A stretch of 64,000 nt of DNA from Proteus penneri (GTDB lineage Bacteria; Pseudomonadota; Gammaproteobacteria; Enterobacterales; Enterobacteriaceae): NCBI RefSeq assembly GCF_003144535.1, contig NZ_PHFJ01000004.1, positions 186,001 to 250,000 of the forward strand, given 5' to 3'. Position 1 is the first letter of the stretch, and the number at the start of each line of letters is the position of its first letter. Positions 1 through 9,388 of this stretch are shown here, piece after piece. The position numbers and the translations under genes are program-made. Under the pieces are notes generated by a model, which worked only from the letters and a program-made list of their open reading frames with translations, was not told the DNA's origin and ran no database searches.

Positions 1-977
1 TGAACACCTTTGTGAGCCAGCATTGGTTGACCAACAATGTCTCCGATAGCAAAGATGTGAGGTACATTAGTACGCATTTGCTTATCAACATGGATAAAGC
101 CACGATCATCAACTTCGATGCCCGCTTTACCTGCGTCTAATAATTTACCGTTAGGCACACGACCGATAGCAACTAATACTGCATCGTAACGTTGTGGTTC
201 TGCTGGCGCTTTTTTGCCTTCCATTGTTACGTAGATACCATCTTCTTTTGCTTCAACCGCAGTTACTTTGGTTTCTAGCATCAGGTTAAATTTCTTGCTG
301 ATACGTTTGGTAAATACTTTAACCACGTCTTTGTCAGCAGCAGGAATAACCTGATCAAACATTTCAACTACGTCAATCTGAGAACCCAGAGAGTGATAAA
401 CCGTTCCCATTTCCAGACCAATGATACCGCCACCCATAACCAGTAAACGCTCTGGTACGGTTTTCAGTTGCAGTGCATCTGTTGAATCCCATACTCGTGG
501 GTCTTCATGTGGAATGAATGGTAATTCGATTGGACGTGAGCCGGCAGCAACGATTGCATTTTCAAAAGTGATGGTAGTTGTACCTTCACCACCTTCAACA
601 GACAATGTGTGAGAACCTGTGAATCGTGCTTCGCCATTAACAACAGTCACTTTACGGCCTTTAGCCATGCCCGCTAAGCCACCGGTTAATTGAGAAATAA
701 CTTTGTCTTTCCAGATGCGAATTTTGTCGATATCTGTTTTTGGTGCATCAAAAACAACACCGTGTTCAGATAATGCTTTCGCTTCTTCGATAACTTTAGC
801 AACGTGGAGTAACGCTTTAGAAGGGATACAACCCACGTTCAGACAAACACCACCTAAAGTAGAGTGACGTTCAACTAAAACTGTTTCTAAACCTAAGTCA
901 GCGCAACGGAACGCCGCGGAATAACCCGCAGGGCCTGCACCGAGAACCACTACCTGTGCTTTAATTTCAGTACTCAT
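1..977 (-). CDS. lpdA: Dihydrolipoamide dehydrogenase (E3), 3' end outside window
   Basis: FAD-dependent E3 subunit that reoxidises the dihydrolipoyl groups of the pyruvate and 2-oxoglutarate dehydrogenase complexes and makes NADH. The start codon is at 977-975. The N terminus carries the FAD-binding GAGPAGY motif and the redox-active disulfide in GGVCLNVGCIP. About 325 of the roughly 474 residues usual for the family are inside the window; the C-terminal interface domain with the catalytic His-Glu pair lies beyond position 1. It is the last gene of the pdhR-aceE-aceF-lpdA series. A 200-base gap with a hairpin separates it from aceF, which fits the separate lpd promoter known in E. coli. Confidence 0.97.
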   Translation of the reverse strand, partial: MSTEIKAQVVVLGAGPAGYSAAFRCADLGLETVLVERHSTLGGVCLNVGCIPSKALLHVAKVIEEAKALSEHGVVFDAPKTDIDKIRIWKDKVISQLTGGLAGMAKGRKVTVVNGEARFTGSHTLSVEGGEGTTTITFENAIVAAGSRPIELPFIPHEDPRVWDSTDALQLKTVPERLLVMGGGIIGLEMGTVYHSLGSQIDVVEMFDQVIPAADKDVVKVFTKRISKKFNLMLETKVTAVEAKEDGIYVTMEGKKAPAEPQRYDAVLVAIGRVPNGKLLDAGKAGIEVDDRGFIHVDKQMRTNVPHIFAIGDIVGQPMLAHKGV

Positions 978-1149
978 CGTGACCTCATTATTTATTTGTC
1001 CGGCGAGTCAGACGAAAATCCATATTTAACACCGAGACTTACATACCGCATGCAGTTTACAGAAATGTTAATAAACTGAAAAGCGCTCTAACATGACGGA
1101 TCTCACAACCTAAGATGTATGACTGTAAAATCCATCACTGTAATCAGAG

Positions 1150-1172
1150 AAACCGGCGCTAAGCACCGGTTT
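1150..1172 (-). terminator. Hairpin between aceF and lpdA
   Basis: An inverted repeat with arms AAACCGGCGC (1150-1159) and GCACCGGTTT (1163-1172) and a 3-base loop lies six bases after the aceF stop codon. On the transcript the arms pair fully, counting one G-U pair. Only a short T run follows, so it may be a partial terminator or a 3'-end stabilising structure that sets the ratio of aceF to lpdA message rather than a full stop. Confidence 0.5.
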
Positions 1173-1178
1173 AAATAA

Positions 1179-3044
1179 TTACATTACCAAACGACGTAAA
1201 TCGCTCATGTACTGATTAATCAGAGTGATGAATCGAGCACCGTCAGCACCATCGATCACACGGTGATCGAAAGAGAGTGACATTGGTAGAATCAAGCGTG
1301 GTACGAATTCTTTACCATTCCATACTGGTTTCATAGAAGAACGGGAAAGTCCCATAATCGCAACTTCTGGTGCGTTAACGATCGGTGCAAAACCGGTAGT
1401 ACCGATACCACCAAGGCTAGAAATAGTGAAACATCCGCCTTGCATATCTGCAGCTGTCAGTTTACCTGCACGTGCTTTCTTAGAAACTTCAGCTAACTCA
1501 TAAGACAGTTCGATAATGCCTTTTTTGTTAACATCTTTGAAAACAGGAACAACTAAACCGTTAGGTGTATCTACAGCAATACCAATATTGATGTATTTTT
1601 TCAGGATCAGTTTCTGTCCATCTTCAGAGATAGAGCTGTTAAAGCGTGGCATATCGGCCAGTGCTTTTGCTGCTGCTTTCATCACGAAGACTAACGGAGT
1701 GATCTTAACATCCAGTTTTTTCTTCTCTGCTTCTTTATTTTGCTGTTTACGGAATTCTTCAACCTCAGTGATATCTGCTTCATCGAACAGATTTACGTGA
1801 GGGATCATCACCCAGTTACGGCTTAAGTTAGCACCAGAGATTTTCTGGATACGGCTTAATTCAACTTCTTCAATTTCACCGAACTTACTGAAGTCAACTT
1901 TCGGCCAAGGTAACATGCCTGGTAATCCGCCACCTGCATTCGCTGGTGCAGATTCAGCACGTTTAATTAACTCTTTCACGTAAGACTGGACGTCTTCACG
2001 TAAGATACGGCCTTTACGACCAGTACCTTTCACTTTCGCTAAATTCACACCAAATTCACGCGCCAAGCGACGAATAACCGGTGTTGCATGAACGTAAGCA
2101 TCATTTTCAACGAATTCTTCTTTCGCCGCTGGTGCAGTCGCTTGTGCTTTAGCAGGTGCTGCCGGTGCAGAACTTGCTGGTGCTGGTGCAGTTGCCGCTG
2201 GTGCTTGAGCAACAGGTGCTGCACCTGCAACTTCAAACATCATGATCAGTGAGCCAGTTTTCACTTTGTCGCCCACCGCAATTTTGATCTCTTTAACCAC
2301 ACCTGCAAATGGTGCTGGAACTTCCATAGAAGCTTTGTCACCTTCAACGGTGATCAGTGATTGTTCTTCGGAGATGGAATCACCGACTTTAACCATCACT
2401 TCAGTCACTTCAACTTCGTCATCACCGATATCTGGTACATTCACTTCTTTCACAGCAGATGTTGCTGGTGCAGATGCTGCTGGAGCTGGTGCTGCCTGAG
2501 CAACAGGTGCGCTACCTGCAACTTCAAACACCATGATAAGAGAGCCTGTGCTCACTTTATCACCCGTTGCGATTTTGATTTCTTTCACTACACCAGCAAA
2601 TGGAGCTGGAACTTCCATAGAAGCTTTATCACCTTCTACAGTGATCAGTGATTGTTCTTCAGCAACGCTATCACCCACTTTTACCATCACTTCGGTAACT
2701 TCAACTTCGTCACCGCCGATATCAGGTACATGAACTTCTTTTAATTCAGCTGTCGCAGGCGCAGCGGCTGGTGCAGGTGCTTCAGCTTGAGCAGGTGCAG
2801 CTTGCGCAGCACCTTCTGCTTCAAAAATCATGATAAGAGAACCGGTTTGAACTTTATCGCCCACAGCAATTTTGATCTCTTTCACTACACCCGCTTGTGG
2901 TGATGGGACTTCCATAGAAGCTTTGTCGCCTTCTACAGTAATTAAGGATTGTTCTTCCTCAATACGGTCGCCCACTTTCACCATCACTTCGGTGACTTCA
3001 ACTTCATCCGCACCGATATCTGGGACATTAATTTCAATAGACAT
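1179..3044 (-). CDS. aceF: Pyruvate dehydrogenase E2, dihydrolipoamide acetyltransferase
   Basis: Core of the pyruvate dehydrogenase complex, transferring acetyl groups from lipoyl-lysine to CoA. It is 621 residues long (E. coli 630). Three lipoyl domains lie in tandem at about 1-80, 103-180 and 205-280, each with the lipoylation motif [10 protein letters not shown] (first lysine K41), joined by long Ala/Pro-rich swinging linkers. A peripheral subunit-binding domain follows at about 325-360, then the catalytic domain to the C terminus with the [10 protein letters not shown] active-site motif. It starts 12 bases after aceE, so the two are cotranscribed. The three near-identical lipoyl repeats are also visible as repeated DNA and give several antisense open frames, which are not genes. 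Confidence 0.98.
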   Translation of the reverse strand: MSIEINVPDIGADEVEVTEVMVKVGDRIEEEQSLITVEGDKASMEVPSPQAGVVKEIKIAVGDKVQTGSLIMIFEAEGAAQAAPAQAEAPAPAAAPATAELKEVHVPDIGGDEVEVTEVMVKVGDSVAEEQSLITVEGDKASMEVPAPFAGVVKEIKIATGDKVSTGSLIMVFEVAGSAPVAQAAPAPAASAPATSAVKEVNVPDIGDDEVEVTEVMVKVGDSISEEQSLITVEGDKASMEVPAPFAGVVKEIKIAVGDKVKTGSLIMMFEVAGAAPVAQAPAATAPAPASSAPAAPAKAQATAPAAKEEFVENDAYVHATPVIRRLAREFGVNLAKVKGTGRKGRILREDVQSYVKELIKRAESAPANAGGGLPGMLPWPKVDFSKFGEIEEVELSRIQKISGANLSRNWVMIPHVNLFDEADITEVEEFRKQQNKEAEKKKLDVKITPLVFVMKAAAKALADMPRFNSSISEDGQKLILKKYINIGIAVDTPNGLVVPVFKDVNKKGIIELSYELAEVSKKARAGKLTAADMQGGCFTISSLGGIGTTGFAPIVNAPEVAIMGLSRSSMKPVWNGKEFVPRLILPMSLSFDHRVIDGADGARFITLINQYMSDLRRLVM

Positions 3045-3056
3045 TCACTTTACCTC

Positions 3057-5723
3057 TTACGCCAGACGTGGGTTTACTTTTTCAGGGTTGATGTTGTATT
3101 TATTGATTGCTTCTTCAACAACCTTCACATCAATCTCACCACGTTTAGCTAATTCACCTAATGCAGCAACAATCACATAAGAAGTATCAACTTCGAAGTG
3201 GTGACGCAGGTTTTCACGGCTATCAGAACGACCGAAACCATCTGTACCTAATACGCGGTAATCATCTGCTGGTACATAAGTACGAACTTGTTCAGCGAAC
3301 AGTTTCATATAGTCAGTAGAGGCTACAGCTGGTGCATCATTCATAATTTGAGCGATGTAAGGTACACGCGGTGCTTCAGATGGGTGTAGCATGTTCCAAC
3401 GTTCACAATCTTGACCATCACGAGCCAATTCAGTGAATGAAGTTACGCTATAAACATCAGAACCAATACCGTATTCAGTAGACAGGATTTGTGCTGCTTC
3501 ACGAACGTGACGCAGAATAGAACCTGAACCCAGTAACTGAACTTTACCTTTCGCGCCTTCCAGTGATTCTAGTTTGTAGATACCTTTACGGATACCTTCT
3601 TCAACACCGGCTGGCATTGCTGGCATATGGTAGTTTTCATTCAGTGTAGTGATGTAGTAATAAACGTTTTCTTGTTTATCACCATACATACGCTCTAAAC
3701 CATCCTGCATGATAACAGCAACTTCATAAGCGAATGCTGGATCATAAGAGATACAGTTAGGGATAGTTAGCGATTGAATATGGCTATGACCATCTTCGTG
3801 TTGTAGACCTTCACCGTTAAGTGTTGTACGGCCTGAAGTACCACCTATTAAGAAACCACGAGCTTGTTGGTCACCTGCTGCCCAGCATAGGTCGCCAATA
3901 CGTTGGAAACCAAACATTGAGTAGTAGATATAGAAGGGGATCATTGGCAGATTGTTAGTGCTGTAAGATGTTGCAGCTGCTAACCAAGATGCGCCAGCAC
4001 CCAGTTCGTTGATACCTTCTTGCAGAATTTGGCCTTTAACGTCTTCTTTATAGTAAGCAACTTGCTCACGATCTTGAGGCGTATATTGTTGGCCATTCGG
4101 GCTATAAATACCGATTTGACGGAACAGACCTTCCATACCGAAAGTACGTGCTTCGTCAGCAATAATAGGTACTAAACGATCTTTGATAGATTTATTTTTC
4201 AACATCACGTTCAGTGCACGAACGAATGCGATAGTTGTAGAAATCTCTTTAGATTGTTCTTCTAATAATTGGCTGAAATCTTCCAGTGTCGGAATATCCA
4301 GTTTTTCGTCAAAACGAGGACGACGAGCTGGTAGGTAACCGCCTAAATCCTGACGACGTGCGTGCAGATATTTGTATTCTTCTGACTCTTTATCAAAAGT
4401 AATATAAGGCAGGTCTTTGATTTGCTCATCAGCAACTGGAATATTGAAACGATCACGGAAATGGTGAACACCATCCATGTTCATTTTTTTAACTTGGTGA
4501 GCGATGTTTTTACCTTCTGCTGTTTCACCCATACCATAACCTTTAATGGTTTGAGCTAAAATAACAGTTGGTTTGTTTTGAGTGTCTTTTGCTTTTTGGA
4601 ATGCTGCAAAGACTTTCTTCGGATCGTGACCACCACGGTTTAGTGCCCAGATTTCATCATCAGTCATATCTTTAACTAATGCTGCAGTTTCTGGGTAACG
4701 ATTGAAGAAGTGCTCGCGAACATAAGCGCCATCACGAGATTTAAATGTCTGGTAATCACCATCCAGAGTTTCATTCATTAATTGAATGAGTTTACCAGAG
4801 GTGTCTTTACGCAGAAGCTCATCCCAACGATCGCCCCACATGACTTTGATAACGTTCCAGCCAGCACCCGCAAAGATACCTTCTAATTCGTTAACAATTT
4901 TGCCGTTACCAGTAACTGGTCCATCAAGACGTTGTAAGTTACAGTTAACAACGAAGCACAGGTTATCTAATTTTTCGCGAACTGCGATGGTGATTGCACC
5001 TTTAGATTCTGGCTCGTCCATCTCTCCGTCGCCTAAGAACGCATAAACCGTTTGTTTAGTCGTATCTTTTAAGCCACGGTGATTCAAATATTTCAGGAAT
5101 TTAGCTTGGTAAATTGCAGATAGTGGTCCCAGACCCATAGAAACAGTTGGGAACTGCCAGAATTCAGGCATTAATTTAGGGTGTGGATAAGAAGATAAAC
5201 CTTTACCACCAATTTCTTGACGGAAGTTGTTTAATTGCTCTTCAGTTAAACGACCTTCTAAGAATGCACGTGCGTAGATACCTGGGGAGATATGGCCTTG
5301 GAAATAAACCAAGTCGCCGCCATCATTGTCATTATGGGCACGGAAGAAGTGATTAAAGCATACTTCATATAACGTTGCAGAAGACTGGTATGACGCCATG
5401 TGTCCGCCGAGTTCCAAATCTTTTTTGGATGCACGCAGAACCATCATTACTGCGTTCCAGCGAATAGCAGAACGAATACGACGCTCTAATTCCAGATTGC
5501 CAGGGTAAGCGGGTTCATCTTCAGCAGGAATGGTATTGATATAATCACTGTGTACAGCACCGCCTAAAGCGATATTAAGACCACCATTACGGGCTTGTTT
5601 TAATACCTGATCAATCAGAAACTGTGCACGCTCAACACCTTCTTCACGGATGACCGAGTCGATCGCTTGTAACCAGTCGCGAGTTTCGATCGGATCCACG
5701 TCATTTTTCAGCATATCTGACAT
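3057..5723 (-). CDS. aceE: Pyruvate dehydrogenase E1, homodimeric type
   Basis: Thiamine diphosphate-dependent decarboxylase of the pyruvate dehydrogenase complex, acetylating the lipoyl groups of AceF. Its 888 residues match the homodimeric gammaproteobacterial form (E. coli 887). The thiamine diphosphate motif begins at GDGEMDEPES and continues to the NCN segment. An AAGGA ribosome-binding site precedes the ATG at 5723. It sits between pdhR and aceF on the same strand; a strong hairpin lies in the leader just upstream. Expression is expected to follow pyruvate through PdhR. Confidence 0.98.
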   Translation of the reverse strand: MSDMLKNDVDPIETRDWLQAIDSVIREEGVERAQFLIDQVLKQARNGGLNIALGGAVHSDYINTIPAEDEPAYPGNLELERRIRSAIRWNAVMMVLRASKKDLELGGHMASYQSSATLYEVCFNHFFRAHNDNDGGDLVYFQGHISPGIYARAFLEGRLTEEQLNNFRQEIGGKGLSSYPHPKLMPEFWQFPTVSMGLGPLSAIYQAKFLKYLNHRGLKDTTKQTVYAFLGDGEMDEPESKGAITIAVREKLDNLCFVVNCNLQRLDGPVTGNGKIVNELEGIFAGAGWNVIKVMWGDRWDELLRKDTSGKLIQLMNETLDGDYQTFKSRDGAYVREHFFNRYPETAALVKDMTDDEIWALNRGGHDPKKVFAAFQKAKDTQNKPTVILAQTIKGYGMGETAEGKNIAHQVKKMNMDGVHHFRDRFNIPVADEQIKDLPYITFDKESEEYKYLHARRQDLGGYLPARRPRFDEKLDIPTLEDFSQLLEEQSKEISTTIAFVRALNVMLKNKSIKDRLVPIIADEARTFGMEGLFRQIGIYSPNGQQYTPQDREQVAYYKEDVKGQILQEGINELGAGASWLAAATSYSTNNLPMIPFYIYYSMFGFQRIGDLCWAAGDQQARGFLIGGTSGRTTLNGEGLQHEDGHSHIQSLTIPNCISYDPAFAYEVAVIMQDGLERMYGDKQENVYYYITTLNENYHMPAMPAGVEEGIRKGIYKLESLEGAKGKVQLLGSGSILRHVREAAQILSTEYGIGSDVYSVTSFTELARDGQDCERWNMLHPSEAPRVPYIAQIMNDAPAVASTDYMKLFAEQVRTYVPADDYRVLGTDGFGRSDSRENLRHHFEVDTSYVIVAALGELAKRGEIDVKVVEEAINKYNINPEKVNPRLA

Positions 5724-5765
5724 GGTGTATTCCTTATCTGTTATCTGTTTTTAATGGTTATGGGA

Positions 5766-5810
5766 GCCTATCTTCCCGTTATACCCATCTGATATGACGG
5801 GAAGATAGGC
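5766..5810 (-). other. Perfect 14-bp inverted repeat in the aceE leader
   Basis: Arms GCCTATCTTCCCGT (5766-5779) and ACGGGAAGATAGGC (5797-5810) pair perfectly around a 17-base loop. The hairpin lies between the pdhR stop codon and the aceE start, ending 43 bases before the aceE ATG. No T run follows, so a classical terminator is unlikely. It could be an RNA processing or stability element, or a protein-binding palindrome controlling aceEF. Confidence 0.6.
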
Positions 5811-5886
5811 CCTGCTGTTATTACCGCTTCCCCTGAAAATCACAGGGCGATAGGTAGTACAGACTCAGCGGTCAGGATCTGTGCTA

Positions 5887-6657
5887 CTAAAATAAATCAG
5901 GATGTTGTTGTAGCCGGCGCAAAGAGCGCTCACGGCGAGTATGTTCACGACTCATATCCAACAAAACATCTTCAATAAAGGCCAAATGGCGATGTGAAGC
6001 TTCACGCGCTACCTCCGGCTCTCTATTAATAATAGCCTGATAAATCTGACTACGATGTTCACTTACTGCTGTTAACATCTCTTTACGAGTGTAAAGAAAC
6101 TCAAAATTCTGGCGAATATTTTGCTCAAGCATTGGCACCATGCATCGTAATAGATGCAATAAAACAACATTATGAGCAGCTTCCGTAACAATTAATTGAT
6201 ATTGCAATACCGCTTCAGATTCAGCGACTAAATCACCCTTTTCGTGGGCTTTCAAGATGCAATCATGACTAGCTTTGATACGTTCAAGATCTTCATCGGT
6301 GCCACGTAATGCAGCATAATATGCAGCAATACCTTCAAGTGCATGGCGCGTTTCTAAAAGATCAAATTGAGATTCGGGATGTCCGCTAAGCAGTTGAGCT
6401 AAAGGATCACTAAAACTTTGCCAGAGATTGTGCTGAACAAAAGTACCACCGCCTTGGCGACGGAGTAAAAAACCTTTAGCTTCTAATTTTTGGATTGCTT
6501 CACGCAATGAAGGGCGAGATACATCAAATTGCTTCGCCAGTTCACGCTCAGGTAAGAGTTTTTCTCCCGGACGCAGAGTACCTTCTAAAATCAGATGTTC
6601 AAGCTGTTGCTCAATAACATCAGAAAGCTTAGGTTGGCGGATTTTTGTATAAGCCAT
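5887..6657 (-). CDS. pdhR: Pyruvate-responsive GntR-family repressor PdhR
   Basis: GntR/FadR-type repressor that releases DNA when it binds pyruvate and controls the pdh operon and respiratory genes. A winged helix-turn-helix occupies about residues 8-75 (SRPSLREAI recognition region, followed by RRQGGGTFV), with an all-helical FCD effector domain after it. The start is placed at 6657 ([10 protein letters not shown]), giving 256 residues against 254 in E. coli; the upstream ATG at 6672 would add five residues without family support. A consensus PdhR box lies 51 bases upstream, so autoregulation is expected. The aroP and ampE genes that lie between ampD and pdhR in E. coli are absent. Confidence 0.96.
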   Translation of the reverse strand: MAYTKIRQPKLSDVIEQQLEHLILEGTLRPGEKLLPERELAKQFDVSRPSLREAIQKLEAKGFLLRRQGGGTFVQHNLWQSFSDPLAQLLSGHPESQFDLLETRHALEGIAAYYAALRGTDEDLERIKASHDCILKAHEKGDLVAESEAVLQYQLIVTEAAHNVVLLHLLRCMVPMLEQNIRQNFEFLYTRKEMLTAVSEHRSQIYQAIINREPEVAREASHRHLAFIEDVLLDMSREHTRRERSLRRLQQHPDLF

Positions 6658-6707
6658 ATTGCTGAAAGCCATTATTGGATAACTATTACCTTAGTGATTG
6701 AGTTGTC

Positions 6708-6724
6708 AATTGGTAATACCAATT
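6708..6724. promoter_or_regulatory. PdhR operator
   Basis: The 17-base palindrome AATTGGTAATACCAATT matches the PdhR consensus ATTGGTnnnACCAAT exactly. It lies 51 bases upstream of the chosen pdhR start, where it would overlap the promoter of the pdhR-aceEF operon. The rest of 6673-6983 is AT-rich and has no gene. Confidence 0.9.
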
Positions 6725-6862
6725 TAATATAACGGATAATAAAGTAACAAAGTATTCACTAACTGTCCATACAGTTGTTGAGCGAAATCATAAAAACCTG
6801 CAAATTTTAACAAATTATTTTAAAAATTCATCAAAAGTGATAACCAGATCGCATTATTCAGA

Positions 6863-6890
6863 AACGTCAAAAAATAAATTTTTTAACGTT
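6863..6890. terminator. Possible bidirectional terminator after ampD
   Basis: An inverted repeat with arms AACGTCAAAAAAT and ATTTTTTAACGTT (one mismatch) lies about 95 bases after the ampD stop codon. The A and T runs on either side would give a T tail on both strands. The stem is AT-rich, so its strength is doubtful. Confidence 0.4.
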
Positions 6891-6983
6891 TTTTAAACAC
6901 ATAAACAGTCAAACTGAAGCGTGACAGCAATATTATTTTGAATTTAAAATTAAAATTAATGATTTAAAATTCAATTCAACTAG

Positions 6984-7526
6984 TTATTTTGTTAACAAAC
7001 TGCGGAAATAAGCCCAATCAAAGTGAGGCCCCGGATCAGTTTTTCTATTTGGTGCAACATCACTATGCCCAGTAATATTTTCTTCAATGGCAGGATACAG
7101 AGCAATAAGCGATTGAGTTATCTTCACTAATTGCTGATATTGCTGCTGAGTAAAATCGCATTCATCAGTACCTTCAAGCTCAATACCTATTGAGAAATCA
7201 TTACATTTTTCTCTGCCTTTATATAAAGAAACGCCAGCATGCCATGCCCTCTCTGTAAAAGGCACATATTGTACAATTTCACCATCACGCCGAATAAGAC
7301 AATGAGCAGATACTCTTAAACCGATTATTTCACTAAAAAAAGGATGATCTTGCTCTGATAATGTATTGGTAAAAAGTTGGTCAATATAAGGCCCACCAAA
7401 TTGGCCTGGAGGCAAACTGATATTATGAACAATTAATAAAGAAGGAGACTCACCTTCAGGTCTCTTATCATGATTAGGTGAAGGAACATGTCTAGCATCG
7501 ATTAGCCAACCTTGTTTTATTTCCAC
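6984..7526 (-). CDS. ampD: 1,6-anhydro-N-acetylmuramyl-L-alanine amidase
   Basis: Cytoplasmic zinc amidase that cleaves the stem peptide from anhydromuropeptides during cell wall recycling; its loss derepresses ampC beta-lactamase in bacteria that have AmpR. The 180-residue protein keeps the zinc ligands H34, H154 and D164 and the catalytic E116 at the numbering known for the Citrobacter enzyme. ampE, the usual downstream partner, is absent. Upstream and divergent is ppdD; nadC, which lies between these two genes in E. coli, is missing. Confidence 0.96.
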   Translation of the reverse strand: MEIKQGWLIDARHVPSPNHDKRPEGESPSLLIVHNISLPPGQFGGPYIDQLFTNTLSEQDHPFFSEIIGLRVSAHCLIRRDGEIVQYVPFTERAWHAGVSLYKGREKCNDFSIGIELEGTDECDFTQQQYQQLVKITQSLIALYPAIEENITGHSDVAPNRKTDPGPHFDWAYFRSLLTK

Positions 7527-7737
7527 ATCAACCCTCTTTTATTTTGTTTTAGACATTATCAATAACTTTATTAGCTCATACTCATCAATAAATGCGAACT
7601 TTCCCTCAATAATAAAGGTTAAATATGTATATCTCCTTTTTCTTTTCGATATTTTACTCAAACTTTATTTTATTTATTCGCCAATAAAGTCCTTTTTTTT
7701 CATACTTCTAGTGTCTATTACTCAAGGAGGACGCTAG

Positions 7738-8181
7738 ATGAATGTACTTAATTATCACTCTAATGAAAATGGCTTTACCCTTATGGAACTTATGATTGTG
7801 ATTGCTATCATCTCGATTTTAAGCTCTGTTGCTATTCCGGCCTATCAAGGTTATATCCAAAAAGCCGCATTAACCGATGTATTGCAAACACTGTCGCCCT
7901 ATCGTTCTGCGGTAGAATTATGTCGTTATGAAAATGAGCCTCAACACTGTAATTCTGATTCAACCTTTGTGCCTCAACAATTTCGTAGTCGATATTTGTC
8001 TGATATTAATGTGTTAAACGGCGTGATTAGTGCAACTGGAAAATCTCAGCTTGATGGTCTAACGATTACAATGTCTCCAGAAAATAGAATTAACGACCTT
8101 CTTCCAGTCTGGAAAATACAATGTTCAGCAACAAATCTTACGTTGCAAAAACAGTGCAATGAAATTTTAAAATCAGATTAG
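7738..8181 (+). CDS. ppdD: Type IV prepilin, PpdD-like
   Basis: Major-pilin-like subunit of a type IV pilus. A prepilin signal NG|FTLMELMIVIAIISILSS starts near residue 11: a leader of about 12 residues, then the methylated Phe, the conserved Glu at mature position 5, and the hydrophobic assembly helix. The body matches PpdD (KAALTDVLQTLSPYRSAVELC) and has two pairs of cysteines. A strong AGGAGG ribosome-binding site lies before the ATG. It is followed by hofB and hofC as in E. coli. Secretin and platform genes are not in the window, so a working pilus would need genes elsewhere. Confidence 0.92.
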   Translation: MNVLNYHSNENGFTLMELMIVIAIISILSSVAIPAYQGYIQKAALTDVLQTLSPYRSAVELCRYENEPQHCNSDSTFVPQQFRSRYLSDINVLNGVISATGKSQLDGLTITMSPENRINDLLPVWKIQCSATNLTLQKQCNEILKSD

Positions 8182-8287
8182 TGCTTTAAATATAAAAGAG
8201 CACTCATATTGAGTGTTCTTATTATGTACTTTAAATATCGCAGACAACGCAAATAAATTAAAAAGTAAAAGTATAAAGAGGTGAAGA

Positions 8288-9388
8288 ATGGATATCACAC
8301 ACTCTGCAACAGAATTTATTGAGCATCTATTACGTGAAAGTATTTTAAAACGCGTCTCTGATTTACATATAGAGCCTCAACAAACCAGTGTAAGAGTTCG
8401 CGCCAGAATAGATAATCATTTATATCTATTATCATCCCCTCCGGATGAATTCTCTGAAGAAATAGTCACTCGATTAAAGATACTTGCTAACTTAAATATT
8501 GCAGAAAAGCGGTTACCTCAAGATGGGCAATTTAGTTGGTCTTATCATGAAAAAAGATATTCAATACGAATAGCGACACTTCCCACGCTGTATGGTGAGA
8601 AAGTTGTTTTACGACTAATAAATAATTTACAACAACCAGAATTAAATCATCTAGGTTTTCAACTTTCACACTTAACGCTATTAAAAAAATATTTAAATTT
8701 ACCTCAAGGAATGATTTTAGTCACAGGGCCAACGGGAAGTGGAAAAACACTCACTTTATATAGTTGTTTACACTATTTAAATAGAGAGAACCTAAATATA
8801 AATAGTGTTGAAGATCCAATTGAATTACCTTTGAAGGGGATTAATCAAATTCAAATTTCTGAAAAATCAGGGATCTCATTCACAACAATATTACGAGCAT
8901 TACTACGCCAAGATCCTGACATTATTATGGTAGGTGAAATACGTGATCAATCTACAGCCGAAATGGCAATAAAAGCAGCACAAACCGGGCACCTTGTATT
9001 ATCAACCTTACATACTAATTCGGCTTCATCTACAATAATGCGTCTACATAACTTAGGTATTGAAAAAGATCTTATCCATTCCTGTATTAGTTTAATTATT
9101 TCACAACGATTAGTTCGTTGTTTATGTCCACACTGTAAAATATGCTTATCCAATAAACAGCATATTAATATCAATAAAGAAATAGTCGAATTACCAAATT
9201 GGCAAGCCGTTGGTTGTCAGCAATGCTGTTCAGGCTATAATGGAAGAACGGCTATTTATGACTGTTTTGAGCCGTCAAAACAAACACATTCATCCCTTTA
9301 TCACTTATTCTATTCCGGTTTTTCGTTAATAAAACAAGGGATCACAACACTTGAGGAGGTTTATCAAACGCTAGGAGATATTGAATGA
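8288..9388 (+). CDS. hofB: GspE/PilB-family pilus assembly ATPase
   Basis: Hexameric ATPase expected to power pilus extension. Walker A (GPTGSGKT, 147-154), Asp box and Walker B (DPDIIMVGEIRD) and the His box are intact, and a CxxC...CxxC zinc module (RCLCPHCKIC, then GCQQCC) is near the C terminus. At 366 residues it is about 95 shorter than E. coli HofB (461), and lacks most of the N-terminal domain that docks to the platform. The stop codon overlaps the start of hofC by four bases, so the two are translationally coupled. Confidence 0.9.
   Translation: MDITHSATEFIEHLLRESILKRVSDLHIEPQQTSVRVRARIDNHLYLLSSPPDEFSEEIVTRLKILANLNIAEKRLPQDGQFSWSYHEKRYSIRIATLPTLYGEKVVLRLINNLQQPELNHLGFQLSHLTLLKKYLNLPQGMILVTGPTGSGKTLTLYSCLHYLNRENLNINSVEDPIELPLKGINQIQISEKSGISFTTILRALLRQDPDIIMVGEIRDQSTAEMAIKAAQTGHLVLSTLHTNSASSTIMRLHNLGIEKDLIHSCISLIISQRLVRCLCPHCKICLSNKQHININKEIVELPNWQAVGCQQCCSGYNGRTAIYDCFEPSKQTHSSLYHLFYSGFSLIKQGITTLEEVYQTLGDIE

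Noticed and set aside
2242-3180. Several plus-strand frames opposite aceF and aceE
   Set aside because: They are antisense to the repeated lipoyl domains, repeat each other because the lipoyl DNA repeats, and have Ser/Thr-rich shadow composition.
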